NCBI GenBank assembly: GCA_027919835.1
Contig: JANVFP010000031.1
Location: forward strand, 62,001-126,000
From: Lentinula raphanica
Lineage: Eukaryota > Basidiomycota > Agaricomycetes > Agaricales > Omphalotaceae
Length of the DNA: 64,000 bases
Direction of reading: 5' to 3'
How positions within the stretch are numbered: position 1 is the stretch's first letter; each line of letters opens with the position of its first letter. A program made the position numbers and the translations under genes. Below the pieces are notes generated by a model. It was not told the origin of the DNA, ran no database searches, and saw only the letters and a list, made by a program, of their open reading frames with translations. Shown piece by piece: positions 1-11,777 of this stretch.

Positions 1-525
1 TCAACCGTGCTAGTACTACCGCAAGGTCTTCCGGTACTCGTTCGACGTGGGTAGACCCAACGCAGTATAATGGACCTCGATCTTAAAAGACCAATCATAC
101 GAAGACCACTTCCAGTCAATAGGGATAACTAGTCAGCGACCTGTCACCCGTCGTTTTGCAAGGACCTCTGATAGTCGTTCGACTTGGTAGATCCAACGCA
201 ATACATACACCTCAATCTTACAAGACCATTTGCATACTTAGCTGGATTCACTTCATATATATTTACATCATTGTTCCAAATTCAATCCTCCGGAGTTCAT
301 TCACTCTATGGCTGTTAAATTTATGAACATATTGGATACACAGTAGTAAGTTTAGATACATGCGATTCTGCAAGAGTGAGAAGAGACATAATCATAACTA
401 GAGATTGAGCAAGATGCAAGAGAACATGTTACGTTACGAAAGACATAGCAGAGAGGCTTGTGATGCTTCAGTCGACACTCAACTGACGACAAGAACAGGA
501 AAAAGACAACATCGAACCATGCACT
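1..525. other. Non-coding flank with an imperfect direct repeat
   Basis: No gene is supported here. Bases about 21-96 and about 158-229 are imperfect copies of each other: both begin with gcaagg, share tcgttcgac near the start, then ccaacgca and finish with aagacca. The second copy has small indels. The remainder up to the stop codon of the neighbouring TPR gene is probably its 3' untranslated region. Confidence 0.5.
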
Positions 526-3500
526 TCAAGCAGGCTCTTTCTTCTCAACCCCACTTGATCCGGGTGAGGGGGTATGCTTTGGGGGAGATCTGCTGGGTGT
601 TTCAGCCAATTTTGAGCGCGGCGGTGACAAAGAAGGACGAGAATCGACCTGCATGCGATCACGATCTCTTTCCCTCTCACGCTCATCATTACCAGCACCA
701 GGGGACGGGGCGCTTGAGGTTGGAGACAAAGTTGCTATCGGGGGAAGGGCAATTGGAGTACTGCTGTTGGTATTAGTAATTCCAGCACTAGCAACGGCAC
801 CGAGAGGACGAGGATGGGGAGGTAGGACCGCGGGAAGAGGTGGTGAAGGAGGGTAATTTTCATGTCTAGCTGAATCAGGAGAGTGTGAAGTTGGTTGAGT
901 ACGGAAAGGAATAGGCGAAGGACGAGTTGAAGGGATGGGAGTTCGTTTCCCAGTGGATGGAGAGGAAGCCCTTCGTTTAGAACCGTCCATACGAGAGCGT
1001 TTGTTGTCGTTACTATCGTCAGGTGGAGGACTCAAAGCTCTCTTCAAGGGCTGAGGAGGAGGAGACATATGACTCCTAGTAGATGACACAGAATCACGAT
1101 GCGATACCGATGGCCGTGTATCACTATGCCTGCTTCCAGAGGAGATGGTCGGAGAATGAGTATGAGAGTCTGAGGATGCATTCTCAGCAGCAGGGGGTCT
1201 GTACGAGGCTAATCCCATGAGAGCATCTGCAACGCCCTCATCATAATTTTCATCAACGACACGGGAAGGTGGACGAGGTGTTGTCGCGCTTGTGGGGGAG
1301 GGTCGATTGGATGATCCAGATCCATTGGAACTTGTAGGCGGAGATCCTCCTTTCGTATAACCAGATCCACTCTTGTATCCACTCGAGCCGGAACCAGTTG
1401 CGTAGCCTTTAGAGTATTCATCATCCTTTCTCTTTGATGATGGTCGTTTTCGCTTCTCCTTATCCTTTTTCGGGGCGCTGTCCACTGCCATGGGAGTCGG
1501 CGTCGATTCAAGTTCCCGAGAAGCAGGCGCGCGTCGCCGTTTGTCCTTGTCACTTCCAGGATGAGGGCTTTCTGAATTTCGAATGACTGAAGGCAAAGTC
1601 GTCACTCTTGGGGGTGGTCCACCAGTCCGAACATCATGTTCCCGCGTGGGATCGAAGCGACCACGAGGGATCAAGCGATCTTGATCGTTATGCCCAGGTG
1701 GTGGAGAGCTCGCGGTACCAGGATAAGACGATGAGGGCTTGCCATTTCCGACACTGTCCCAGTATCGGGAAGGAGGACGAGACGATCGAGGAGATTGTTC
1801 GGGAGGACTGTTGGCACGATGAGGTGAACGCGGGGGTAGAATGAAGACTGCTGGGGATAATCATTGTTATGTCTTCCAGACCGTCGATCTGGACCAGGCT
1901 CCCAATGGTCACCAGAACGCCGGTCCCAGGGAATCTCGTGCTCGGACCTTCCCGGTGGCTGAGACGCGTAAGTGCGAGGAGAACGGGTAGGCAAAGGCTG
2001 GGCTGGGCCTCCAACCGCACGGGTCGAAGGAGCGAAAGACGAATACGGCGGCGGAGGAGGAGACGAACGAGTACGAACAGAAGGGAGTGGAGGAGGAGAA
2101 GAAGATCGTGAGGAAGGCGCACGATGACGAGGGAAATAATCTCCATGAGGACCACGTGCGCGAACGTCGTCAGCTGGGCTTGGATTGGGATGATGGAGAA
2201 GAAGAGAACCGGGTCGAGAGCCGTTGTCACGACTAGGTAAGAAATCTCTGCCCTGTGCAATAGGTCCATCGATCTCCATCGGTGCTAGAGGCGTGTGCAA
2301 TGACGCATGACGACTCTCATCAATATTAACAGGAGGCGGCGGTCCACCACGGAATGGGCCTGGAGAAGACCGCGAGGCAGAACTCTGTGAAGGTGGCGGA
2401 AGTGAGATTTCATTTGGAGCGTTCCTTGATTCTGCTCGAAATGAGGAACGCTGATTAGGAGGCTGGAGTAACAAAGGTGGACCAGTTAGACCTGGTGGCG
2501 GCACTACTGCGCTAGCGTAGGCTGTCGGATGGACGTCCTGTGGTCCAGGAGCGGCTGGCAGCTGACCACCGGTGGCTTGAGCGGTCTTGAGGAGCTGTAA
2601 CCTATTTGAGATCACGGCGTTGCCGGGATCCAGTTCGCTCGCTCGAGCGTAAGCGTCAATCGCGTCGGAGATTTGATTATTGCAGCTTTCATACAAGCTT
2701 CCGAGATCGAACCAAACCTCTGAAATGTATGGATTGATGCGAATGGCTCGGGAATAAGCGTCGAGTGCGTCACGGAATTGGTTGATCTGGAAATAGAGTA
2801 CACCGATGGAACACCAGAAGGTCGGGTTCCTGCCATCACGATATACAGCTTGTTGATAAGCTTCGTAAGCCTTGTTGTACTTTTGGCCGGCCATATAAGC
2901 TCGACCTAGAAGATACCAACTCTGTGCGTCGGATGAGTCTAAACGGGGCGACAAGTTAGAAGGTTACAAAATGGGAACGGAACGAACTAACCTGCTTCGA
3001 GACTCTTGGTAAGGTATTGAATCGCAAGCTCTTGGTTCTGGAAGCCAGAGCCATCTTGGTGGTAAAGCCAACCGAGCTGTTGAAGAACCTTTGCATGAAC
3101 AGGGTTATCGGCCACAACGCGTTCATAAGCATCTTTAGCTTGAACATGCTGCACAAGAGATAGGTTTAGAGCTTAAACGGGCTACCAAAAGGAGAACTCA
3201 CGTCTTTCTGTTGCTCGTACACATGGCCGATCTGGAACCATATGTCGGCGTGTGCTAGCGGGCTGGGTGGATTGCGAAGGATACGATCGAAGCAGGCAAG
3301 CGAATCTTCATACTTGCCTTGCTGCTTGTAAATGATACCGAGTCGGAAGAGAATTTCGTTAGCCTTGTCAAAATCTAGGTCTTAATCAATAAGAATAAGG
3401 CAACTGTACGGATGATGACCAGAAAAGACCAACCTTTGTCCATGGCGAGGACAGAAGAGAAAGCTTCTTCGGCATGGTCGAGGAACCATAACGGTCATAG

Positions 3501-4083
3501 AGAATGCCAATACCATACCAAAGTTTGGGATCTTCCTTTGGGTTCGGAAGGAGATAGAGAGCTTGTTGGTAGGCAGCGTAGGCTTTTTGAAGGTCATCTT
3601 GCATAAGATAACAATGGCCAAGAGCGCTCCAAACTTCACCGTTGCCTTCTTGAAGACTGAGAACTCGTTGAAAGAATTCAATTGCCTGACATAGGAAAAT
3701 AACATATGAGTAAATTATGAGAGAAAGCCGGCGGTCCCAGGGAACCGCGGAAGGGAGTACCTTGGGATAATTTTCCTTGATCCGAGCGATGCCTGCAACC
3801 TGTGTAAGACCGGAAAGAGACATCGGATTATGCCGCAGAGCATTCTCATAGGCGGAGAGAGCATGCTCGAGATCACCCATTTGCTCGGCGACACGACCAA
3901 TGAGAAGCCAAGTTTGTTCGTTGGCAGAATTGAGTTTCTGAATCATTGAGGAAGGTGGAAGAGAGCCATTAGTGGTTGAAGTGGCGGGAGCTATAGCAGG
4001 AGAGACGAGAGAAGGAGGATTAGTTGAGATGGAAGGGGGTCGAGCATACGAACATCCCTATGGTGGCGAAGGGATGAAGACAT
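526..4083 (-). CDS. ssn6: Cyc8/Ssn6-type TPR general transcriptional corepressor
   Basis: Homologue of the Cyc8 (Ssn6) subunit of the Cyc8-Tup1 corepressor, which bridges DNA-bound repressors to Tup1 in the nucleus. The N-terminal half is an array of tetratricopeptide repeats, for example the segments around NPVHAKVLQQLGWLYHQDG and INPYISEVWFDLGSLYES. The C-terminal half is long, low-complexity and rich in Pro, Ser, Arg and Gln. The start is ATG at 4083-4081. Introns are read at 4049-3991, 3760-3686, 3433-3375, 3201-3149 and 2991-2939, all with GT-AG ends. Two places need one extra base to keep the frame: near 3480-3486, inside a TPR, and at a run of five G at 1832-1836, where the Pro/Ser-rich tail changes frame. 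Both look like single-base deletions; whether they are assembly errors or real cannot be decided here. Family identity is very clear. Confidence 0.88.
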
Positions 4084-4811
4084 TGAGGAAAGAGTTTGGG
4101 GAAAAGAAGATTGTTCGAGTTTGGAGTGCCGCAATTTAAGACAAAGTACAATCGCGATCACATCAGAGGCTGAGGTTCATGAATTTATTTGGAAATTAAA
4201 TAAAATCCACGCGAGTTCCAATCGAGATTTGGCTTCTTGACGGAAATAATTTTCATCCTGTTGATCCTTCGCTAATTCAACAGCTCACCCTGAAATCTTA
4301 TTTTATTTTTCCTTCTTACATTCTACAATCCGTGAACGGACTTATTCTACTCTCAATATTCACCTCAAACACACTCTTTTCTTGACTTATTTCCTTTCAA
4401 AACCTACTGCGTGCTCTGCCACAAACCAAAAGGCAGTGAAACTCTCTTCTCCCCTGAACGTCGGTAAAATGATCTTGTCATCTTGGCAACCACTTGCCGC
4501 AACTTTACATAGCATGATTACATAACATTGATAACATCTCTCGACGTCATTTTCTTCGGCCCGACTTCCTATTCTTCCACATCGGGGTAACCTGGTTCCA
4601 TGTCATACTATTTATGGTAATCTTCTCCATCTCCGTGGATTCGCCCTCATACACACAAGGTACGTTACACGAGGTCGGATTTAAACGGATCCTTTTGATC
4701 CAAAACTCAAATAGGAGTTATATCTTTATCTAATCTATATCTTCCAAACTCCGCTCACGACGGTCCACCACGTTGCATGTGGCAGTCCCCCTTTGCTTTC
4801 AACGTTCTAGT
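4084..4811. other. Divergent promoter region between ssn6 and the SERF-like gene
   Basis: The region lies between two divergently transcribed genes and should hold both promoters and 5' untranslated sequence. It is AT-rich with CT-rich stretches (about 4300-4450). No ORF with coding character was found. Confidence 0.5.
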
Positions 4812-5185
4812 ATGACTCGTGCGCAGCTCTTCGCTCGTCCTTCTCCCTTTGTAATCACTCCCTCTTTCCAGGTGGCAATCAACGCGAACAAGACCGTCTC
4901 AAAGCTCAGAAAAAGGCTGCCGCTAATGCAAAGAAACCAAAGGAAAGTGCCAACACTTTAGCCAAGCGCAAAGAGGCGTAAGTTTGGCCTTCCCTTTTCT
5001 TATCTTCTTGATCCCTCACCCTGCTTCTAGGACGCTGAAATTCTTCGCGCAAAGCAAAAGGCAAGTGTGAATTCTCGGCTCATCTTTCCCATTCAAATTA
5101 CTCAGTACTCAATTCCCCCCCCCTTATCCTACAGAAAAAAGAGGAAGAGAAAGCTGCGGCAGGTGCAACAGGCGGTGGCAAATGA
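4812..5185 (+). CDS. SERF (4F5) family small basic protein
   Basis: Encodes a protein of about 64 residues that starts MTRGNQREQDRLKAQKK and ends in a Lys/Glu/Ala-rich helix and GGGK. This is the small EDRK-rich factor (SERF/4F5) pattern; SERF proteins are highly charged, disordered and influence amyloid aggregation. Exons read: 4812-4818, 4872-4977, 5031-5060 and 5135-5185. The third intron (5061-5134) starts with GCAAGT instead of GT, a classical GC-AG intron. The exon 2/exon 3 junction is one base short: the exons sum to 194 bases, whereas 195 would give the expected KRKEADAEILRAKQK. Either a G is missing before the GTAAGT donor at 4978, or an unusual donor is used two bases earlier. The family call is firm; the second junction is not. 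Confidence 0.78.
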
Positions 5186-5982
5186 CGCGGGATTCCGTCC
5201 TCCCAATTCCGATCTACATCACTCTCTTCTAGGTCCTCATATGGTTCTTCTTGTCTAAACCACTCTGATTTTGCCTTTTATGTTCATTTCACGTTCTCTT
5301 CTTTCGGATGATCTCTTGAAATCATCATTCGTTTCATGAATGGAACCTTGCCTGTATGGCTAGCACCATGCAATAAGCTTCTTCTTGCAAGATCCTTAAT
5401 CATGAGAACAAGATCATCTTTCGAACCCGCAATAGGGCTCCCCTGCCCTTCAATACATCCGATATGAACCTACCATTCATATCAGAATCGAAGCCAATTC
5501 AAATCTCGATACACACTTAGCCTACAGCTCTCATGTAAACATGCTCGTTCCCACTCTCAACTCCATACTTAGGGCAGCCCCCATGGGTTGACTGATCACT
5601 CTATCCACTCCCATCGAACTTCTTCATTACATGAACTTCACATTGTGAGTATCCGCGCCACGACACGACGTGTGCCTTTTCTTCGGGCTTAAACTGATGT
5701 TTACGCAAGGCTAATAGTAGGTGAGCCAGCTATATGTGATGTCCTCCCCCTCGCAACCTCGCTAAGGCCATTTCTACCTACAGGAGTATTGGGGTCAGCC
5801 TCCCTGAGGTTCACAAAGGAATGGCCGCTTAGCCGCTTGCCCTACGGTTCAGTACCCGCGGGAGGAGGTGTTTTTCGTTGACTAAAACCCGAACTTGTTG
5901 TCATGCAATGGCAGATAGTTCCGCACTTCTTTTTGCTCAATTACTTATACATGGACACGAAGAGTACATACGTTTCTTACCT

Positions 5983-6091
5983 CCCTCTTTTCTTCACTGT
6001 CCGTACTAGGTATGAAAAAATTCCCCAGTTCATTGTACATGCTATTCATCCTGAACACTGTCCCTCTTTTCTTCACTGTCCGTACTAGGTA
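5983..6091. repeat. 31-bp direct repeat, two copies
   Basis: The string beginning tccctcttttcttcactg and ending cgtactaggta occurs at 5983-6013 and again at 6061-6091, 78 bases apart, with no mismatch that I can see. Confidence 0.85.
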
Positions 6092-6154
6092 CACGATCGT
6101 TGTTACCCACCCTACGCTATATACATATCTATCCCTCCCTGTTCATACGCACGG

Positions 6155-6375
6155 TCTTTCTTGCTTTCTTGCTCGCATCTGTGCCGCACTCGATATTTCT
6201 GCTCCCGCATCTTCTCTCTCTACACTACACTCGCTCTTGTACACCCTAATTCAACGAACGACCCCTCTTTCTTGCTTTCTTGCTCGCATCTGTGCCGCAC
6301 TCGATATTTCTGCTCCCGCATCTTCTCTCTCTACACTACACTCGCTCTTGTACACCCTAATTCAACGAACGACCC
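6155..6375. repeat. Tandem duplication, 111-bp period
   Basis: Bases 6155-6264 are repeated at 6266-6375 with no mismatch seen, giving a period of 111 bases. 111 is a multiple of three, so the open frame crossing it contains a duplicated 37-residue block, which makes a spurious ORF look longer than it would be. The perfect identity suggests a recent event. Confidence 0.9.
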
Positions 6376-8618
6376 TGTGGGTCGGTTCAACGCCTAAAAC
6401 CTCACTTGCCTGTGCAACGAACCTGAACGATTGGTATGGCCCATCTCCTTCCCTCTTCCCTTCCTCGGTATTCTTTTCGAATCCTTGGTATTCTTCCTGT
6501 CTTGTCAAAAGAAGCTCTGTCCCCCTTCTTACAAGTACATATAAATCGTTGTACCGTACCGTACATACTTCGGTTCCATACGTGTCCAATCCCCATCCCT
6601 GTTTACTCCTAATCCGCTCTAACCCGTGCCGCCCAAACTACCTCACAGCATGGCATGAGCTCACAACGGTGTTGTTGTTAGTCTATTATATACAGTACAT
6701 ACATCAACACATTTACGGACACAGTTCTAGAACTCCTCCACCAATCAAGAATGAGAAGTGTAATTCATGAACCAATGGAACAGTCATTGGTCATTGATCA
6801 TCGATATCATTCCATGCGCCTCGGTATATGGCTCGGTATGCACAAAGAAGCATTTGGGCTTGGGATGAAGGCTGATGAAGGGGGGACCGCTAGGGAGCTT
6901 GTATGAATGGGGTTACAAAGGCTATTTTAGCGAAACGGCCACCAACACCAACAGTCCCCACCGGCTCATCTGGTTCATCTAATGAATAGCAGAATATACA
7001 AAGGCAATATAACTGTAATATAACTGATATACTGATATAACGTGCATTACCTTGTGTTGGATACAATTGTATTCATGTACATATGTTCTCATCCAACAAA
7101 CACTTATACTACAGTGGGTTTAGGGCTCTGTCTGGTTAGGGATGTTCCGTCGTGTGTAGTATTCGGTTATGGATTTTTTAGACTGGTCCAGCCCTTTTCC
7201 AAATTTCTCAAACCCTTCTCCCCCTTCGTCCCGAGAAATTATCCCCCCAAGCCGGCAAATTGCTGTGAACTTTTTGACATGGGTCATGACTCAAAACTTC
7301 TGTTCTTCAAAGTAATTCAATACACTATCTCGTTTCCCCCCTTTACCTTCTCGGTGACCACGAGATGGGATGGGATCATTGGGATGGATGGACATCTGCC
7401 CTTCTCTCCGCATGCCAATCAATTGTCAATGGCCATCTCCGAAAAGAAGGCTCTGTCATGCATCCTTTTGGGAATGAAACTTTGTAGCCCAAAGCGTCGT
7501 GAAGGCGCTGTTTACTTACTTACTCTACAGGTTCATCATTGTCAAAAGGTCATCATGCTCAGCGTGAGATATCATGATCCATTCCAAGAAGGTGGTCCCT
7601 TTTCAAGGCTCAGGGTCCAAACCAATTGAACTGTTGTCAATTGGATGATCTCGATTCCATTCAATGCCTCAAGCTCAAGGCAAAATCATCCCAATGGAGA
7701 CAAACTGATAATCATATTACTCCCATATAATCATTCCCATTCAGATTACATCAATGATGGATTGAAGGATTTTAAAATCTCAACACCGTTTGAACGTTTC
7801 CCTGAACCCTGAACATTCTGTATGTACTTCCGATCCGGTCATACATATACAGAAATTCATATGCATATATGTCGAACTGTATGCTTCAACTCTTTCAATA
7901 CAGTTCAAAATCCATTCAGTGTTCACAACAACTTCCCTATTCAACGGTGGTCTCCAACCTTCTTCAGCCTCCCCTCCGGCTTCATGCAGAAACCGGATGT
8001 AATTTTCGGCCCAAACGTTGAAACGTATAGAGCTCAGAGAGTTTTGAAATATGAGCCGGGTACCATAGGGTACCATCTACTACCGTAGTACTCATGAGAT
8101 GGCCGCCGGCTTTGGCGGGACAGTGTCAAATATTTCCGAGAACGGGGTGGCTTTGATCATACGCTAACTACTACCGCAACCGCCTTAGTCCCTCCTCGTC
8201 CCTTGTTTTCGGTGATTGGTGTGGGTCCGGCGCGCATGAGCTCTTTCTTCACCGCTTCAAGCTTGAAACAGTTAGGAGAGCATTTTTGGCTAGCTCAAGC
8301 CTATGAATCCACACACCACAAGGAAACGTTCCCCGTGTCAGGCTAGCGGATCCAACAAGAAATCATCTGCAACTTGAAAGAACAGTAGCTTCTTTAACCC
8401 AGCCCAATGGAATTCTAGGAGTTTGACCATCGCGATAATCTGATTTTCATGATCCTGCTGGCAAGTAAGCTCGGTGGGGATGACAAACGCCCCCAGGCCA
8501 GGCACGGGACACATTTCATCAAAAGAAAGTTGGAGGCATATCATCATGCATGAAGATCATATCATAGCATTTCTGAATCGATAGATCATAGTCATCAAAC
8601 CACATATGAAACTCGGCA

Positions 8619-10108
8619 TCATTTAACTTTTACGGAAATACCACTTTCTAACCTTCTACGCCTTGCACTTGGTGTCTGATCATCATCGTTGTTGCCTTTC
8701 CAATTCCGCGTCCATCCCGGAGTTGCAGTAGGGGTTTGATACACTCCGTATTGATGCGTGTCATACGGAGGAGCGTTTAAGATAGGCAAGTGCAAAGGAG
8801 GTTGAGGTTGATGTGCCTCATGGGAAGTGCGATGGCGGGATCGGTAGAGTGATATAAGGGTGTTGATGAACACAGTCAGGAAAGACAACGACGTCAATGT
8901 GAAAGTCTAGATTCCGATGTATTGAGATCAAGCGGTATGGTGTATATATATGACAAGAGTCCTTGACTCACTAGGGTTTTCCAGCTGATAGGCTCCACGA
9001 ATCCGTTCACGACCTCAGCTATTAATTCGGCCCCGATACGAGCACGCCCGATTTTGGTGGGGTCCCGGTTCATACATGTCTCCCATTCGCCACATTGATG
9101 AACAAGAGCTGGCGCCAACATGGCGGGTTTGTCGCAATAATTGTTTCGGTACTGGAGAGCACACCTTGCGATTTCCTGAACGCTGTCTAAAATTTGCCCA
9201 TGAATTCCAAAGATTTGGGCATGAATTCCAGTAGTCCCGAACGCATGGGTATCACTTACCCATTGAGTACTCTGATATCCGGTGTTCCACATCACGTTGC
9301 ACCGTAAGAATAAACTGCAGGAGCAGGTACAGGAAGACTGAAATCAACGACAGATTGAAGAAGAACTGTAAATAACTGACTGGATATCAGCACAGATCGC
9401 AATTATTCTCAGACAGAAAAATACACACCCCAATAAGATATAAGGCGTATCCGAGGAGGTTGGGGCAGAGGTTGGGGCGACATTCAAAGTGTAATGATTT
9501 GATGTGCTTTGGTTCCACGTATTGAGTTCTTCGACATCATCATCGCTTGCATTGGGGTCATCATCGTCATCATCTTCCATGTCCCTGTCATGCATCCGCA
9601 GTTTGGTCCCTCGAGGAGTTTTGTGCCGAGCTCTGTAAACTCTTCGTAAAGCTCCAGTCGCCACAGCTCGGTCGTTATTAGACTGGAATTTCTTATGTTC
9701 TTCTGATTTTGGAGGACTAGCATCTGACATGTCAACGTCTTTTACTTCGTTTGGGAAAGACGGCGGCGGAAATAGAGTAGCCGGTGAACCGCTGGGAGGA
9801 GGAGCCCAGGAATATGGTTCTGGTGCTTGTCTTGAAGGAGTAGCGAAAATGAAAGGGATGTTTCGGTTTGCGCCGAAACCGAAAGATGATGGAGTTGCTG
9901 GACTGGAAAATGTCATATCGTCATGTGGTCCTAAAGTGTGAGCTTTAGCATGGCATGATAAGGAATGAGAAGACTCAAACCAACGTTTTCGCGGTGTGCT
10001 TGGATCGTTGTCTGATTTCCAAGCAGGCGTCGTTTCTGGCCTTGAGGTGAACTGAAAGTCCATAGGCGCCTCTGTAGAGCGGGGCGAGTGAAAGATTCTA
10101 GAGTTCAT
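8619..10108 (-). CDS. brl1: Brl1/Brr6-family nuclear envelope protein
   Basis: Integral nuclear-envelope protein of the Brl1/Brr6 family, which acts in nuclear pore complex assembly and membrane lipid homeostasis. Exons 10108-9429, 9375-9260, 9186-8972 and 8906-8619 sum to 1299 bases, giving 432 residues. The N-terminal half is disordered with an Asp run. The conserved core starts at YLQFFFN, passes a first membrane segment (LISVFLYLLLQFILTVQ), then the lumenal loop with cysteines in RCALQYRNNYC and HQCGEWETCMNRDP, which form the family's disulphides, and a second membrane segment (TLTSLSFLTVFINTLISLY). The first in-frame ATG is at 10108; MDFQF at 10063 is an alternative start. It shares a 129-bp divergent promoter with clpP. 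Confidence 0.87.
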
Positions 10109-10237
10109 TGGGACACGCAGAGGTGGACTAGAACTGGAGAAGATGATGGTGGTCGTCAAATGAAGAGCGTGGTAAACTTTTGACGCGCCAAAACTAGTCA
10201 CGAGGTGGTGTCCTCTTCCCTTTCACCAGCCTGAGCC

Positions 10238-11323
10238 ATGCTTCGCTCTGCTTGCCGAAGCTTACAACGTCCTGCAGGTCTTCTTTCTCGCTGCTATCAT
10301 CCACTAGCAGCCCAATGGTCGTCTCCACCAGCATCTTCTCTCGTACCGATCGTGATTGAACAAACTGTCCGTCCAGCTTAACAATCATTGTATCGGTTCT
10401 CATAACTCGAATTAGGGTAGAGGAGAGCGTTCTTATGATATCTTTTCACGTCTACTTCGGGAAAGAGTTATCATGCTGTATGGTCCGGTAGGTTCTATAT
10501 CCTATCTCGCCGCATGGATATCGACTTTAACCCGTATTCAGATTCGCGACACAGATTCAACCCTAACAGTTGCCCAGCTGCTCTTCTTGGAGGCAGAGGA
10601 TACCACAAAACCAATCCATCTCTATATCAACTCTCCAGGAGGTAGTGTTACCGCAGGCCTCGCGATTTACGATACAGTATGCCCAGTTCTTTTCACCTAT
10701 ACCTCATTCTTGACACAATCAGATGCAGGTTGGCCTTCTCGTTCAAATGTCCCCAGTCACCCTCCGTCTCAACTTTTGACCAGTATGTCTCCGCTCCTAT
10801 ACACACTTATTGCATCGGTCAAGCCGCAAGCATGGGTTCCCTCCTCTTATCTGCTGGAGCAGAGGGGAAACGGCATTGTTTGCCTAATGCAAGTATCATG
10901 ATACATCGTACGCTGGTCCACCTTACTACGTCTTCATGTCATTCTCATATCCCATAGAGCCTTCCGGTGGAGCATCCGGTCAAGCAAGCGATATTGCAAT
11001 ACACGCCAAAGAGATTCTTCGGATTAGAGAATTACTGACGGGTATATATCAAAAACATTGTGGAAAACCGGGAGAAAGCCTCGCGGATGGCCTGAAGCGT
11101 TTCGGTATGCCCTGAGGTCTTTTTCACAGAGGATTAGATCTCCGAGCCCTGATTGTGTTCATTAGAATCGGCGCTGGAACGTGATTACTTCATGACCGGT
11201 AGGCTCAAGCCTCATGTATGTCTCTCGCTGTTACTGACATCACCGGTAGCACAAGAAGCTCTAGACTTTGGCATTGTTGATGCTATCTTGGAGAAGAGTC
11301 CAAAATCTGTGTCAGGAGGCTAA
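10238..11323 (+). CDS. clpP: Mitochondrial ATP-dependent Clp protease proteolytic subunit
   Basis: Serine peptidase of the mitochondrial matrix that forms heptameric rings and degrades proteins fed by ClpX. Eight exons are read: 10238-10366, 10416-10487, 10542-10676, 10723-10728, 10784-10907, 10958-11104, 11166-11198 and 11250-11323. They sum to 720 bases, or 239 residues. The N-terminus ([18 protein letters not shown]) looks like a mitochondrial presequence. The family blocks [37 protein letters not shown], the nucleophile Ser in GQAASMGS, the His in SIMIHQPSGG and the Asp in ERDYFM are all present. The fourth exon is only six bases (ATGCAG, Met-Gln), and is needed to give the conserved MQYV segment. 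A short ORF on the opposite strand is a shadow of exon 1. Confidence 0.92.
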
Positions 11324-11777
11324 ACATAGTCATCGTTGAGCACCAGTATACGCGTTCCTCATTACAATAGATTCTTTTGGTGATTATCCATCACGCCATC
11401 TGCACTGCTTTTGATGATGGACCCAACGCGCCTTCTCCAGGTTCGAATGCATACTTTGTTTCAGGATAATATTGCCTAACTAGCTGAGGTATGGATTCGG
11501 GATTCGGTATGTATATCGTGCAGTCGCTCTTATGGTTTTAGGATTTCTGAAACAGGTTGAACGATTTCAACGAATTGCGCTTGAATCAATAGAAACCGTC
11601 ACCGTTTCATTGCTTCTTTCGATCTATGATAACATAGGAAGCCCTTAGCGTCGCGCCACATTTCCCCCCGGGGAAGGCTAAACCAAAATGTGAAACGATG
11701 GCGTTCGGAAACTTCATGCTGCATAACCTGGAAGAAACAAATTCAGCGCCTCACTTTGTCTTCGCAACCTCCCACCA
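11324..11777. other. Intergenic, no supported gene
   Basis: Between clpP and the protease-like gene. A short ATG frame at about 11416 (MDPTRLLQ) followed by possible splice sites was considered but leads to nothing recognisable. A run of C and G at 11661-11672 is the only compositional oddity. Confidence 0.4.

Larger units (their letters stand above)
5186..8618. other. Gene-poor region with pyrimidine-rich and duplicated DNA
   Basis: About 3.4 kb without a supportable gene. Open frames here (for example 6012-6770 and 7042-7629) have no family likeness, rest on tandem duplications or pyrimidine-rich composition, and show no consistent exon structure. The region includes the duplications listed separately and a short near-palindrome (gggtaccatagggtacc) near 8058-8074. 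Confidence 0.5.

Noticed and set aside
6012..6770. 252-residue plus-strand ORF with an internal 37-residue repeat
   Set aside because: The repeat comes from the 111-bp DNA duplication and the residues reflect pyrimidine-rich DNA; no family likeness.
7042..7629. 195-residue plus-strand ORF
   Set aside because: Starts at a non-ATG codon or weak start, has no recognisable domain, and sits in a region without other coding signs.
10194..10403. 69-residue minus-strand ORF between brl1 and clpP
   Set aside because: It lies over clpP exon 1 and its first intron on the opposite strand; the clpP reading (mitochondrial presequence then [14 protein letters not shown]) explains the sequence.
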